Shown piece by piece: positions 27,442-34,941 of a stretch of DNA of 64,000 nucleotides. The notes beneath the pieces were generated by a model. That model was not told the origin of the DNA and made no database searches. It worked only from the letters and a program-made list of their open reading frames with translations. The stretch comes from an uncultured Rhodopila sp. (lineage in GTDB: Bacteria > Pseudomonadota > Alphaproteobacteria > Acetobacterales > Acetobacteraceae), in contig NZ_CAIWTY010000012.1 of assembly GCF_903915725.1 (NCBI RefSeq), forward strand, positions 1-64,000, given 5' to 3'. Positions within the stretch are counted from its first letter, which is position 1. Every line of letters starts with the position of its first letter. A program made the translations under genes and the position numbers.

Positions 27442-27843
27442 ATGGCGGTCTCGCTGGAGATCGTCAGTCCGGAGAAGCTGCTGCTGTCCCGCCCGGTGGA
27501 CATGGTGGTGATCCCGGGGGCCGAGGGCGATATCGGTGTGCTGGAAGGCCACACGCCGATGATCGTTACTCTGCGCGGCGGCACGATCGATCTGTACGAG
27601 GGCGACAAGATCGTCGAGCAGTTGTTCGTCCATGGCGGGTTCGCCGAGGTGACGCCGGAGCGGTGCACGGTTCTGGCGAACAAGGCGGTGCCGCTGGGCG
27701 AGGTGAAGAAGGCTGAGGGCGAGAAGCTGCTGGCTGAGGCTGAGGCGGGTTACGAGGCTGCTGATAAGTCGAATACAGCGATTGAGGATGAGGCGCTGGA
27801 TCTGATCCAGTTGGCCCGGTCGATGATTGATCTGGGGCACTGA
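27442..27843 (+). CDS. atpC: ATP synthase F1 epsilon subunit
   Basis: The 133-residue subunit has the N-terminal beta-sandwich (SLEIVSPEKLLLSRPVDMVV, GAEGDIGVLEGHTPMIVTLR) that contacts gamma and the c-ring. The C-terminal part is short, with a single recognisable helix (KKAEGEKLLAEAEAGYEAAD) and a second segment ending in MIDLGH. Epsilon couples and can inhibit rotation. It closes the operon and is followed 33 bases later by an intrinsic terminator. Confidence 0.95.
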   Translation: MAVSLEIVSPEKLLLSRPVDMVVIPGAEGDIGVLEGHTPMIVTLRGGTIDLYEGDKIVEQLFVHGGFAEVTPERCTVLANKAVPLGEVKKAEGEKLLAEAEAGYEAADKSNTAIEDEALDLIQLARSMIDLGH

Positions 27844-27875
27844 GGGGTTTTCGGATTTTATGGTTGGGTTGAAAG

Positions 27876-27901
27876 GCCGGGCGGATAGCCCGGCTTTTTT
27901 T
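27876..27901 (+). terminator. Intrinsic terminator of the atp operon
   Basis: GCCGGGC (27876-27882) pairs perfectly with GCCCGGC (27888-27894) around the loop GGATA, followed at once by seven T residues. The position just after atpC and the classic form make this a confident Rho-independent terminator. It also insulates the following accessory operon. Confidence 0.95.
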
Positions 27902-27976
27902 GGACCGCCCGGGTTGCGATTTTAGCAACGTCGCCACTCTGCCAATCTCAGCGGGAAGCTAGGTTGGCGCTGACCG

Positions 27977-27998
27977 TGCGACAGAGGTGCCTGTCGCA
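27977..27998. promoter_or_regulatory. Perfect inverted repeat upstream of the three-gene accessory operon
   Basis: TGCGACAG (27977-27984) and CTGTCGCA (27991-27998) are perfect reverse complements around a 6-base loop, ending 16 bases before the first ATG of the operon. It could be an operator for a dimeric regulator or an RNA hairpin in the leader that limits translation. No ribosome site is visible between it and the start codon. Confidence 0.4.
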
Positions 27999-28014
27999 GG
28001 CTTAATCGCTCGCG

Positions 28015-28524
28015 ATGAGCGACCCCCACAAATCCCCGGACTGTCAGGCCGTCTACGAGACAGTTGCAGACTCAGCGCTTAATTGGCACCTTAGCGTTGA
28101 ACTGCGCCGGGCGGATAGTAGGGTGTCGCAAGGGTTTAATACCACATATCGAGCGGCTGCCCGCAGGCATCAGGAAGCTGCCGAAATCCTATACCAAGGA
28201 CCCAGACAAGACGTGGCCGGGTATCTTTATGGGCTAGCCGCAGAATGCGGTATTAAGGCGCTGATGCTCGATCTCGGTATGAGGCCAGCGGTGGATGGGC
28301 GTAGGAGTGACGACCCCTTCTATGCCCACTTCAGGCAGCTTAGAACGATGCTTCGCGACAACGCCTCAGCGCGGAAGCACACGGATCTGAGGAAGTTTAC
28401 CGAAGATGAGCGCTTTATGGAGCACTGGGACGTGGCTATGCGGTACTCCGATGGTAAGGACATTCTGAAAGCATGGGTTGAGGCGTGGCGCGACAACGCA
28501 AAAGACGTGATGGCAGAAATTTAG
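28015..28524 (+). CDS. HEPN-like helical protein, first gene of the three-gene accessory operon
   Basis: The 169-residue protein is predicted all-helical. Residues about 40-85 read AAARRHQEAAEILYQGPRQD and then VAGYLYGLAAECGIKALML, which fits the HEPN helix pair pattern (AxRH..AA.hL...AxYLxGxAxExxhKAL). The C-terminal part WDVAMRYSDGKDILKAWVEA is also typical of HEPN-like proteins. The RNase RX4-6H motif is not evident, so nuclease activity is doubtful. There is no clear Shine-Dalgarno before the ATG. The ATPase gene starts 8 bases after its stop. Function is inferred only from its operon: a substrate-binding or toxin-like subunit serving the two ATPases. Confidence 0.6.
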   Translation: MSDPHKSPDCQAVYETVADSALNWHLSVELRRADSRVSQGFNTTYRAAARRHQEAAEILYQGPRQDVAGYLYGLAAECGIKALMLDLGMRPAVDGRRSDDPFYAHFRQLRTMLRDNASARKHTDLRKFTEDERFMEHWDVAMRYSDGKDILKAWVEAWRDNAKDVMAEI

Positions 28525-28532
28525 GGGGCACG

Positions 28533-29876
28533 ATGACGGTACGCTTCGACGACAGTCTTCCTGCCCTCGTTGCCCTGGTGGAGGCGGAATTCGGCGCATC
28601 CGTCTTGGACACCGCGGTCTTTGTGCGTGACGCGACCGGCTACTTGTCCGTTGTCGTGGCCGACGAGGTTGAAGAGGACAAGCTTGCCGAACTCAATAAG
28701 AAGGCGGCCACAAGCCTAGGCGGCTACGCGCGAAGTGAGGACTGTGTGAGAGACCGGCGCGGACCGGGTTCTATCCGCTTATTAAGCGCCGCTTCGTCGC
28801 TAAGCCGGGTCGGCGTTAGCTGCCGAAAGGTCCTTTTCGTTGACCGCCGAATGGTCGGTGCCGATTGGCTTCTGCCGCCGAGGGCGGGAAGTAGCATACC
28901 GCGCATCGCGTTTGTCAGCGTGAAAGGTGGCGTCGGGCGATCTACCGCGCTCGCCGTGATGGCAGCTCACTTGTCCGCACGTGGACTCCGCGTGCTCGCG
29001 ATCGATCTGGATCTCGAGGCACCCGGCATTGGTACCATGCTCATCAGCCCGGATGCGATGCCGAAGTACGGCACCCTCGACTATCTTGTCGAGAACGGTA
29101 TCTCTGGGATTGACGAAGATTTCATGGAGAACACCAAGGGATGGTCCTTTCTCGGAGCCGGAGGGGCCCAAGTCATGGTTCTGCCGGCTTTTGGTAGTGA
29201 GACAATTGCGCACCCGGCTGGTGGTCTCGCGAAGATCGCCCGCGCCTACCTTGAAGACGTTCAGCTCGGCGGAGAGTCGTTATCCCTCACCGAACAGATT
29301 CGGGAAATGATCGAACGGTTTGAAGCAACCGGAGCCCACGATGTGGTCCTTGTTGATGGACGAGCGGGACTGCATGAAACAACTGCTGCGGTCATTCTCG
29401 GTCTCGGAGCCGAGACACTGTTCTTCGGCATAGATGAGCCGCAAACGTTCATCGGCTACAGCCTTCTCTTCTCCCATCTCGCGTCGCGTCAAGGCGTCGA
29501 TTACGAGAACTGGAAACAGCGCATCCAGTTCGTGCATGCCAAGGCGTCAGCCGATCTTCAATCGCAGGTGGAGGCAGCGGCGAGATTCAACGACCTAATG
29601 ACGGTACTTCGTCCCGAGCGCGAACAGAACGTCGACGAGGAGATCCCACTGACCGCTGACGACTTCGACTTGGGGTGGACAACAACCAATGAGGACGTTG
29701 TCGCCGAGATCGTCGGCGACGAAGCTCCCATCATACGTATCCTTGATGATGACCGCTATCACGCATTCGATCCGGTGCGGCAGCCCGCTTTACTTACGTC
29801 AGATCTGTTCAAAGCAACGTTTGCGGATCTGCTGCGCTGGGCAGACGCAGTGGCAGGATTAGACGATCAGACATGA
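28533..29876 (+). CDS. ParA/MinD-like P-loop ATPase with KGGVGR Walker A variant
   Basis: The 447-residue protein has an unassigned N-terminal domain (residues 1-120) and then a SIMIBI-class ATPase core: IAFVSVKGGVGRSTALAVMA with K131 and R136 in the deviant Walker A, VLAIDLDLEAPGIGTML as the switch I region, and HDVVLVDGRAGLHETTAAVI as Walker B. The second Walker lysine of ParA/MinD (KGGxGKS/T) is replaced by Arg, a recurrent variant known as the KGGVGR-motif AAA ATPase type. A longer frame from 28485 exists, but GGGGG before the ATG at 28533 favours this start. It overlaps the third gene by 4 bases (ATGA), so they are co-translated. A cellular role is not known. Confidence 0.75.
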   Translation: MTVRFDDSLPALVALVEAEFGASVLDTAVFVRDATGYLSVVVADEVEEDKLAELNKKAATSLGGYARSEDCVRDRRGPGSIRLLSAASSLSRVGVSCRKVLFVDRRMVGADWLLPPRAGSSIPRIAFVSVKGGVGRSTALAVMAAHLSARGLRVLAIDLDLEAPGIGTMLISPDAMPKYGTLDYLVENGISGIDEDFMENTKGWSFLGAGGAQVMVLPAFGSETIAHPAGGLAKIARAYLEDVQLGGESLSLTEQIREMIERFEATGAHDVVLVDGRAGLHETTAAVILGLGAETLFFGIDEPQTFIGYSLLFSHLASRQGVDYENWKQRIQFVHAKASADLQSQVEAAARFNDLMTVLRPEREQNVDEEIPLTADDFDLGWTTTNEDVVAEIVGDEAPIIRILDDDRYHAFDPVRQPALLTSDLFKATFADLLRWADAVAGLDDQT

Positions 29877-31339
29877 ACGCAATCGCGGAGCACTTCGCTG
29901 GGATACGAGCGGGACTGGCTAGCCTCGATGCGAGCGCGTCATCGACTGCCAGCGGCGCCGATCGGCCGCATCCTGAAGATATATTCGCACCCGCGCAACA
30001 CGTCGGCGCGCTTGATCCGAACACAACGATCGTGCTTGGGGCTCGGGGGGCCGGGAAAAGCTTTTGGGCCGGCGTTCTCGCTCACACTGACACTCGTGAG
30101 ATCGCAGCTCGCGCGTATCCCCAGATCGGGCTCGGGCGCATAGACGTTGCGCTCGGCTATACCGGCCAGGAGGGTGACCGATCGATCAGCCGCGCGACAA
30201 TCGACGCTCGAGTACCGTCCGGCGCCGAAACCGCCCAAGGCGTACTTCTGTGGCGTTGCGTTCTACTTCGGGCGGTTCGCGGGGTGATCTACCCCGATCG
30301 GCCATTGGAGCGCGTCGGGGCAATGATGACGCAATATGCCGATCCCGAGGATTGGGAGGAAGCTATGGATGAGGCCGACGCGATTCTACGCGCACGCGAT
30401 CTGCTGGTTGTCGTTTTGTTCGACGCTCTCGATAGTCTTTCAATTGAGTGGGCGCGCCTACGCGACCTCACAGATGCGCTGCTGCAAGTCGCCTGGGGCG
30501 TTCGCGGCTACAAGTCCATTCGAATGAAGCTTTTTCTGCGCCCCGACCAAATGCAGGACCTTGGGTTACGATTCATTGAGCTCCCCAAGCTGATATCCGG
30601 AGCCACCGAGCTGAGTTGGAGTGCAATCAATCTCTACGGGATGCTTTTCTCGCGCCTGGCAACATGCAACGCTCCTACTGCACGGGAGGGTTTGAACTGG
30701 GTTTTAGACAAATGTTCGTTGCCACGCCCTCCGGCCAATCTAATTGAGCTTCGCCGATGGCGCCTGTCCGTAAATCGCAAGGCACAGGCCCAAGCTTTCG
30801 AGCTAATTGCCGGCCTCCATATGGGCCGTGGTAGTAAAAGGGGACGGACGTACGATTGGCCGATCAACCATCTGGCCGATGGGCATGGCGTAGTTACCCC
30901 TCGTAGTTTTCTAGTACTTATGCAGTCAGCGGCAACGATGCCTCCCGCGTCAGAAAATCAGGCTATAACCGCTGAGGGAATTCGAAACGGACTTCGCGAT
31001 GCGTCAAAGGTAAGGCTTGAGCAGCTCGCTACTGAATACAAATGGATCAAGAGGGTCCTCCTGCCGCTTGCGCGATTGCAAGTTCCCTGCCAGGAATCAG
31101 TAATTATCCAGCGGTGGCAAGAAAACGAAACGGTGGAGGCTGTACTCCGAGGTGCCCAAGAGCGGCAACTCCTCCCTCCAATCGATGGAAATAGAGACGA
31201 AAGAGCCGACCATAAGTTGGTGATTCGGCTACTCCGGATGGGTGTGCTGAGCCTACGCAGTGACGGTAGATATGATATGCCGGACCTTTTCCGTGTCGCG
31301 GCGCGTCTTTTGAAGAAAGGAGGCGTCGCGCCGGTTTGA
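29873..31339 (+). CDS. Large P-loop ATPase with DALD Walker B, third gene of the accessory operon
   Basis: The 488-residue protein has Walker A GARGAGKS at residues 56-63 and a Walker B-like strand LLVVVLFDALDSLS at 177-190, then RMKLFLRPDQM, which resembles a sensor-1 or arginine region of AAA/STAND-like ATPases. The C-terminal 200 residues look helical and winged-helix-like (LVIRLLRMGVLSLRSDGRYD near the end), with no enzymatic motif that I can name. There is no signal peptide or membrane segment. It starts within the stop codon of the KGGVGR ATPase gene. The base composition is visibly less GC-rich than neighbouring housekeeping genes, which suggests acquisition by transfer. Confidence 0.65.
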   Translation: MNAIAEHFAGIRAGLASLDASASSTASGADRPHPEDIFAPAQHVGALDPNTTIVLGARGAGKSFWAGVLAHTDTREIAARAYPQIGLGRIDVALGYTGQEGDRSISRATIDARVPSGAETAQGVLLWRCVLLRAVRGVIYPDRPLERVGAMMTQYADPEDWEEAMDEADAILRARDLLVVVLFDALDSLSIEWARLRDLTDALLQVAWGVRGYKSIRMKLFLRPDQMQDLGLRFIELPKLISGATELSWSAINLYGMLFSRLATCNAPTAREGLNWVLDKCSLPRPPANLIELRRWRLSVNRKAQAQAFELIAGLHMGRGSKRGRTYDWPINHLADGHGVVTPRSFLVLMQSAATMPPASENQAITAEGIRNGLRDASKVRLEQLATEYKWIKRVLLPLARLQVPCQESVIIQRWQENETVEAVLRGAQERQLLPPIDGNRDERADHKLVIRLLRMGVLSLRSDGRYDMPDLFRVAARLLKKGGVAPV

Positions 31340-31464
31340 CTATGTTATATTTTGGCATAATCGGTATCGAATCGTTTCTGACTTTGAGGACTGGCTCAAA
31401 ACTCATTACGCTTCTACGGTGTCGCCGCACCTGATGGCCATTCCGAATCGGACTTGCCGCGAAG

Positions 31465-32137
31465 CTAGGAAAACAACGCCCGGACCGCCGACCGGCCCTG
31501 ATCGGAAATCTGCAACCCGTCCCGTTCGCAATGCGCCAGCCCCTGACGGATAAAACTCAGCGGCTGGTCCCCGTGCGAGATCATGGCCCGGACCTTCCGC
31601 GAAAACCAAGTATCTCCCCGCCCCCCTGCATTCGCACCGCCCCATCCCAAAGGCGCGAAAAGCCCCGCCAATCGCGCGGCAATCGCGCCCGCGGCCATCC
31701 AACCCGTCTCGCCGTCATCCCAGCAGGCGCAACATCGGGAAGACCAACTCCCGCTCGGAGATACCCGGTTCCCCTTCCCTGGCGTAGCGAGGCCGCGGAG
31801 TTACCCGGGCCAGCACGTCCACCGCTTCAAGCTTCCCCGCACCGAAGTTGCTCGCGAAGCCGGCCGTCGGTTCGATAAAATACTCCCGCTTCACCATGTC
31901 CACCTCCAGCCCGAGCAGGAACCGGAAGATATCAACGGCCCCCGGTCCCATCGGCCACGAAAGGGCACCGTACGGGTCCTCGGGCGGCACTCCGCCGATC
32001 TTCAGGGCCAGGGTGTCGAGGAACAAAGGGATCGGCAGGTCCAGGTCCGACTCTTCGGTCGCGCAGTCATACGTCGTGACGCTATGCTCGATCCGGGCGG
32101 CAGCCGGCAGTGTCTTGACCTTCAGCGGAACGATCAT
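31465..32137 (-). pseudogene. Unrecognised gene interrupted by one frameshift
   Basis: Two adjacent minus-strand frames fit together: 31715-32137 (MIVPLKVKTLPAAARIEHSV...LVFPMLRLLG, then TGA) and 31465-31698 (...DDGETGWMAAGAIAARLAGL to SAVRALFS). Reading through with one extra base at about 31716 gives a smooth join LRLLG-DDGETGW. The C-terminal part, with TWFSRKVRAMISHGDQPLSF and a final ISDQGRSAVRALF strand, looks like a winged-helix DNA-binding domain, but I cannot name the family. It follows the accessory operon in convergent orientation and may belong to the same island. A sequencing error or two overlapping genes remain possible. Confidence 0.5.
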
Positions 32138-32530
32138 GGCGTCACCCTACGCCGGGGACCGGCCAGTCTCAATCGTTCCGCCGCCGTAGGAGCAAAAGCG
32201 CCAAGCGGTGTCTCCCCCGCAAGGGGCGCGTCATCTGCCCCTCCCTGCCGAAACCAATAACCGTGCCAAATCAGCCCATCGCCATTACCTCATGAGGTAC
32301 CGTCATCGCTCAGGCCCCCTCCCCCATGGACATCACCAAAGATATCCAGCCGATTTCAACGGGCTTGAGAAGACGGTTCCAAGCCTCTGCATCCCGGGTC
32401 GCATCCGCCGTCTCGATCGCCGCTTCCGCCACCTGTCCCGCGGCATCGGCCCCGCGGCATTCATCGCCGACTGGCAAGGTTCTTGCTCACACCAATGGAT
32501 GAAACCATTTCCCGGGATAGGAGCCAAATA
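32138..32530. other. Intergenic region, no gene seen
   Basis: About 390 bases between the frameshifted gene and the IscA-like gene. The short frames here lack ribosome sites and coding character. GGATAGGAG just before 32531 is the ribosome site of the IscA-like gene. No repeat or terminator was identified. Confidence 0.4.
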
Positions 32531-32875
32531 ATGATCGACATCACCGAGCACGCAAGCCAAACCCTGCTGGCCGTCATGGCAAGGACCGACAAACCGGCGG
32601 CAGGGTTGCGCATCACAGCCGAACCGAAGGGCGACTCAGGGCTGAGCTATTCCCTGGGTCTGGTGAGCGAGGGCCTGTCGACAGACCATGTAATCACCAC
32701 TCCCGGCGGAATTACCTTGTTCGTGGCCAAGGATTCGCTGACCCATCTGATCGGCGCCACGCTGGACTATCAGGAAACCGAAAGCGGTCATGCGTTTAAA
32801 TTTCTGAACCCGCATGATTGCCCCTCCGCCCGGTCCGAGAGTTGTGAGTGCGGCACAGGGTCATGCTCGGCGTAA
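32531..32875 (+). CDS. A-type Fe-S carrier-like protein (HesB/IscA family), first Cys missing
   Basis: The 114-residue protein aligns with IscA: MIDITEHASQTLLAVMART, GLRITAEPKGDSGLSYSLGL, LFVAKDSLTHLIGATLDY and HAFKFLNPHDCPS. IscA-type proteins use three Cys (near residues 35, 99 and 101) to hold Fe or an Fe-S cluster. Here the first is Asp (GDSG in place of GCSG), while a C-terminal cluster SCECGTGSCSA keeps the CxC pair and adds extra cysteines. It may bind metal differently or have a divergent job. GGATAGGAG precedes the ATG. No isc or suf genes are adjacent. Confidence 0.8.
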   Translation: MIDITEHASQTLLAVMARTDKPAAGLRITAEPKGDSGLSYSLGLVSEGLSTDHVITTPGGITLFVAKDSLTHLIGATLDYQETESGHAFKFLNPHDCPSARSESCECGTGSCSA

Positions 32876-33170
32876 TGCAAAAAAGTTCGGATGCGTAAAT
32901 TCGTCCTTGGCAAAGTACCCGCCTGTATATTGAGCGACGCGCAATGCTGAACGGCTGCGGGCGAAGGCCTCCGGTTGACGATCTCAAGACCGGTCGCGTC
33001 CGGCCGGCCAGCGCGGTCGTTGATGAACTCCGCGCTGACCATGGCATCCCGCCCTGACCTGACGGAGCGGGCAGATCGAAACCTCCGTGCCACGGCAATG
33101 GTCCCCCTGGACCCCCTGACAACGCATCGTACAAAGTCCAATATTGACGGTGTGGACAAGGAGATCTGCT

Positions 33171-33551
33171 ATGGAAGACCTAGAGATTCGAGCCGCTCTT
33201 GATCGCCACTGGGCCGCCTCCGATGCAAACGACTTCGAGGCCGAGCACCGGATCTACCAAGAGGATGCGGTGCTCGAATATCCGCAATCGGGTGAACGCA
33301 TCCGCGGGCGGCAGCATATTCAGCTCTCCCGCACCGCGCAGCCGAACCGGAAACGTTTCACCGTGCGGCGGATCACCGGCGCGGGCGACCTCTGGGTGAC
33401 CGAATACGTCATAACCTATGACGGGCAGCCGTCCTACACCGTCAGCATCATGGAGTTTCGCGACGGCAAGGTGGCCCGCGAGACCCAGTATTTCGGCGAT
33501 CCGTTCGCACCCGGTCCGTCCCGTGCGCAGTGGGTCGAGCGGATGCCCTGA
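33171..33551 (+). CDS. NTF2-like (SnoaL-type) protein
   Basis: The 126-residue protein has the cone-like NTF2 fold pattern: an N-terminal helix ALDRHWAASDANDFEAEHRI, then YQEDAVLEYPQSGERIRGR and strands VTEYVITYDGQPSYTVSIME with FRDGKVARETQYFGDPF. This is the standard layout of nuclear transport factor 2 family proteins, which include small enzymes and binding proteins. The substrate is unknown. AAGGAG lies before the ATG at 33171. The glycosylase gene starts 14 bases after its stop, so the two form a likely operon. Confidence 0.85.
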   Translation: MEDLEIRAALDRHWAASDANDFEAEHRIYQEDAVLEYPQSGERIRGRQHIQLSRTAQPNRKRFTVRRITGAGDLWVTEYVITYDGQPSYTVSIMEFRDGKVARETQYFGDPFAPGPSRAQWVERMP

Positions 33552-33565
33552 CCCCCGGGCGCCCG

Positions 33566-34165
33566 ATGCCTGGCCAACCGCCGCTCGCCCGCTCGGAACT
33601 GCCGATCGGCACGGTTTCCCTCGCCCGCTATCTCATCGGCAAAGTCGTGGTGCGGATGTTGCCTGAAGGCATCGCCAGCGGTCGCATCGTCGAAACGGAG
33701 GCGTATGTCACCGGCGATGCCGCCGGACACGCCTACCGAGGAATGACCCCGCGCAATGGTGCGTTGTTCCTCGCGCCCGGGCACGCCTATGTCTATCTCG
33801 CCTACGGCATCTCATACATGCTGAACGTTTCGAGCGAAGCGCCCGGGATCGGCGCAGGCGTGCTGATCCGGGCGCTCGAACCGCTCGAAGGGATCCCGAT
33901 CATGCAGATGAATCGTGGCATCGAGCGCTTGCGCGACCTGGCACGAGGCCCGGGACGGCTCGCCGCAGCGTTGCGGGTTGATCGCCGGCTCGACGGGATC
34001 GATCTGTGCCGCGAAGGCCCACTATGGCTAAGTTGCGATGACTACAAACCCGGCGAAATCGGGCAAAGCGTCAGGATTGGCATTTCGCGTGATGCGAACC
34101 GCCTGCTGCGGTTTTATCTGCGCGGCAATCCGTTCGTCAGTGGTCCGAAATCGCTGATGGAATAA
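33566..34165 (+). CDS. DNA-3-methyladenine glycosylase (AAG/MPG family)
   Basis: The 199-residue enzyme removes 3-methyladenine and other alkylated purines from DNA by flipping the base. Family motifs are present: ARYLIGKVVVRMLPEGIASG, the catalytic Glu in RIVETEAYVTGDAAGHAYRG, TPRNGALFLAPGHAYVYLAY and GPGRLAAALRV. The length is normal for bacterial MPG. A frame start at 33530 would overlap the NTF2-like gene; the ATG at 33566 is preferred, although the exact start is not fixed by a strong ribosome site. Confidence 0.93.
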   Translation: MPGQPPLARSELPIGTVSLARYLIGKVVVRMLPEGIASGRIVETEAYVTGDAAGHAYRGMTPRNGALFLAPGHAYVYLAYGISYMLNVSSEAPGIGAGVLIRALEPLEGIPIMQMNRGIERLRDLARGPGRLAAALRVDRRLDGIDLCREGPLWLSCDDYKPGEIGQSVRIGISRDANRLLRFYLRGNPFVSGPKSLME

Positions 34166-34333
34166 AATCGTTCGTTACAAAATCCATCCGCGGATCGAAC
34201 CTCGATCAGCCGGGCGGTGGCTGCCCGGTGAAAACCGCCAACCGGGCGTCGAAAGCCAACTTGTATTTCGGCGAAGGTAGACCGCACCCAACTCCGTGCT
34301 ACGCTGCGCCTGATTTAGAAGGAGATCCCAGCA

Positions 34334-34795
34334 ATGGCCGAAGCGAAACTCGCCCCGAACCTGCCTCAGTGGATGATCGATCATGCGAACCGCTACGTCT
34401 CCAGCGGCGGCACCGAAGGCCACATCTACACCGTCACCCCGCCGGGCTACGCGCAGATGGATGTGCCGTCGCTGTTGCTGACCACGACCGGCCGGAAGTC
34501 CGGCGAGAAATTCATATTCCCGTTGTTCTATGGCGAAACGGGGGACAGTTACATCATCGTGGCCTCGAAGGGCGGCGCGCCTGAGCACCCCGGCTGGTAT
34601 CGCAATCTCCTCGCTCATCCCGAAGTTGAGGTTCAGGTGGGGACGAAGCACCTCAAGGCGCGCGCCAGAACCGCCAGCGGCACGGAGCGTGCTCAGTTGT
34701 GGCAACAAGCTCTCGAGTTCTGGCCGCCCTACGCGGACTATCAGAAGAAGACCGAGCGCGAGATCCCGGTCGTCGTGCTCGATCCGATCAAATAG
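34334..34795 (+). CDS. Deazaflavin-dependent nitroreductase family protein (DDN-like)
   Basis: The 153-residue split-barrel protein has the DDN signature: SLLLTTTGRKSGEKFIFPLF, then GDSYIIVASKGGAPEHPGWY and NLLAHPEVEVQVGTKHLKAR, ending PVVVLDPIK. Members from actinobacteria use reduced F420 to reduce nitroaromatics or quinones; cofactor use in proteobacteria is less clear. AGAAGGAGA precedes the ATG. It stands alone. With the LLM oxidoreductase at 3173-3997 it raises the question of F420 production in this organism. Confidence 0.88.
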   Translation: MAEAKLAPNLPQWMIDHANRYVSSGGTEGHIYTVTPPGYAQMDVPSLLLTTTGRKSGEKFIFPLFYGETGDSYIIVASKGGAPEHPGWYRNLLAHPEVEVQVGTKHLKARARTASGTERAQLWQQALEFWPPYADYQKKTEREIPVVVLDPIK

Positions 34796-34941
34796 CTCAT
34801 CCGCTTCCAGGCCCAACGGCCCGCACGTAGATCCGGTGGTGGTCAAATTCGGTTGCGTGCGGTGGCGGCAAGCCTTTTCCCGTGGACCGGACCTCCAGCA
34901 GAGTACTTGCCTTCCCCGCGGTATCGCCCATTTTGCCACCC

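Noticed and set aside
31340-31464. Short frame after the large ATPase reading through SDFEDWLKTHYAS
   Set aside because: No start codon or ribosome site and no match to a family I know; too short to call.
27844-32530. Accessory island as an integrated element with attachment sites
   Set aside because: No integrase, tRNA or flanking direct repeat was found, so an integrative element is not supported even though transfer is plausible.
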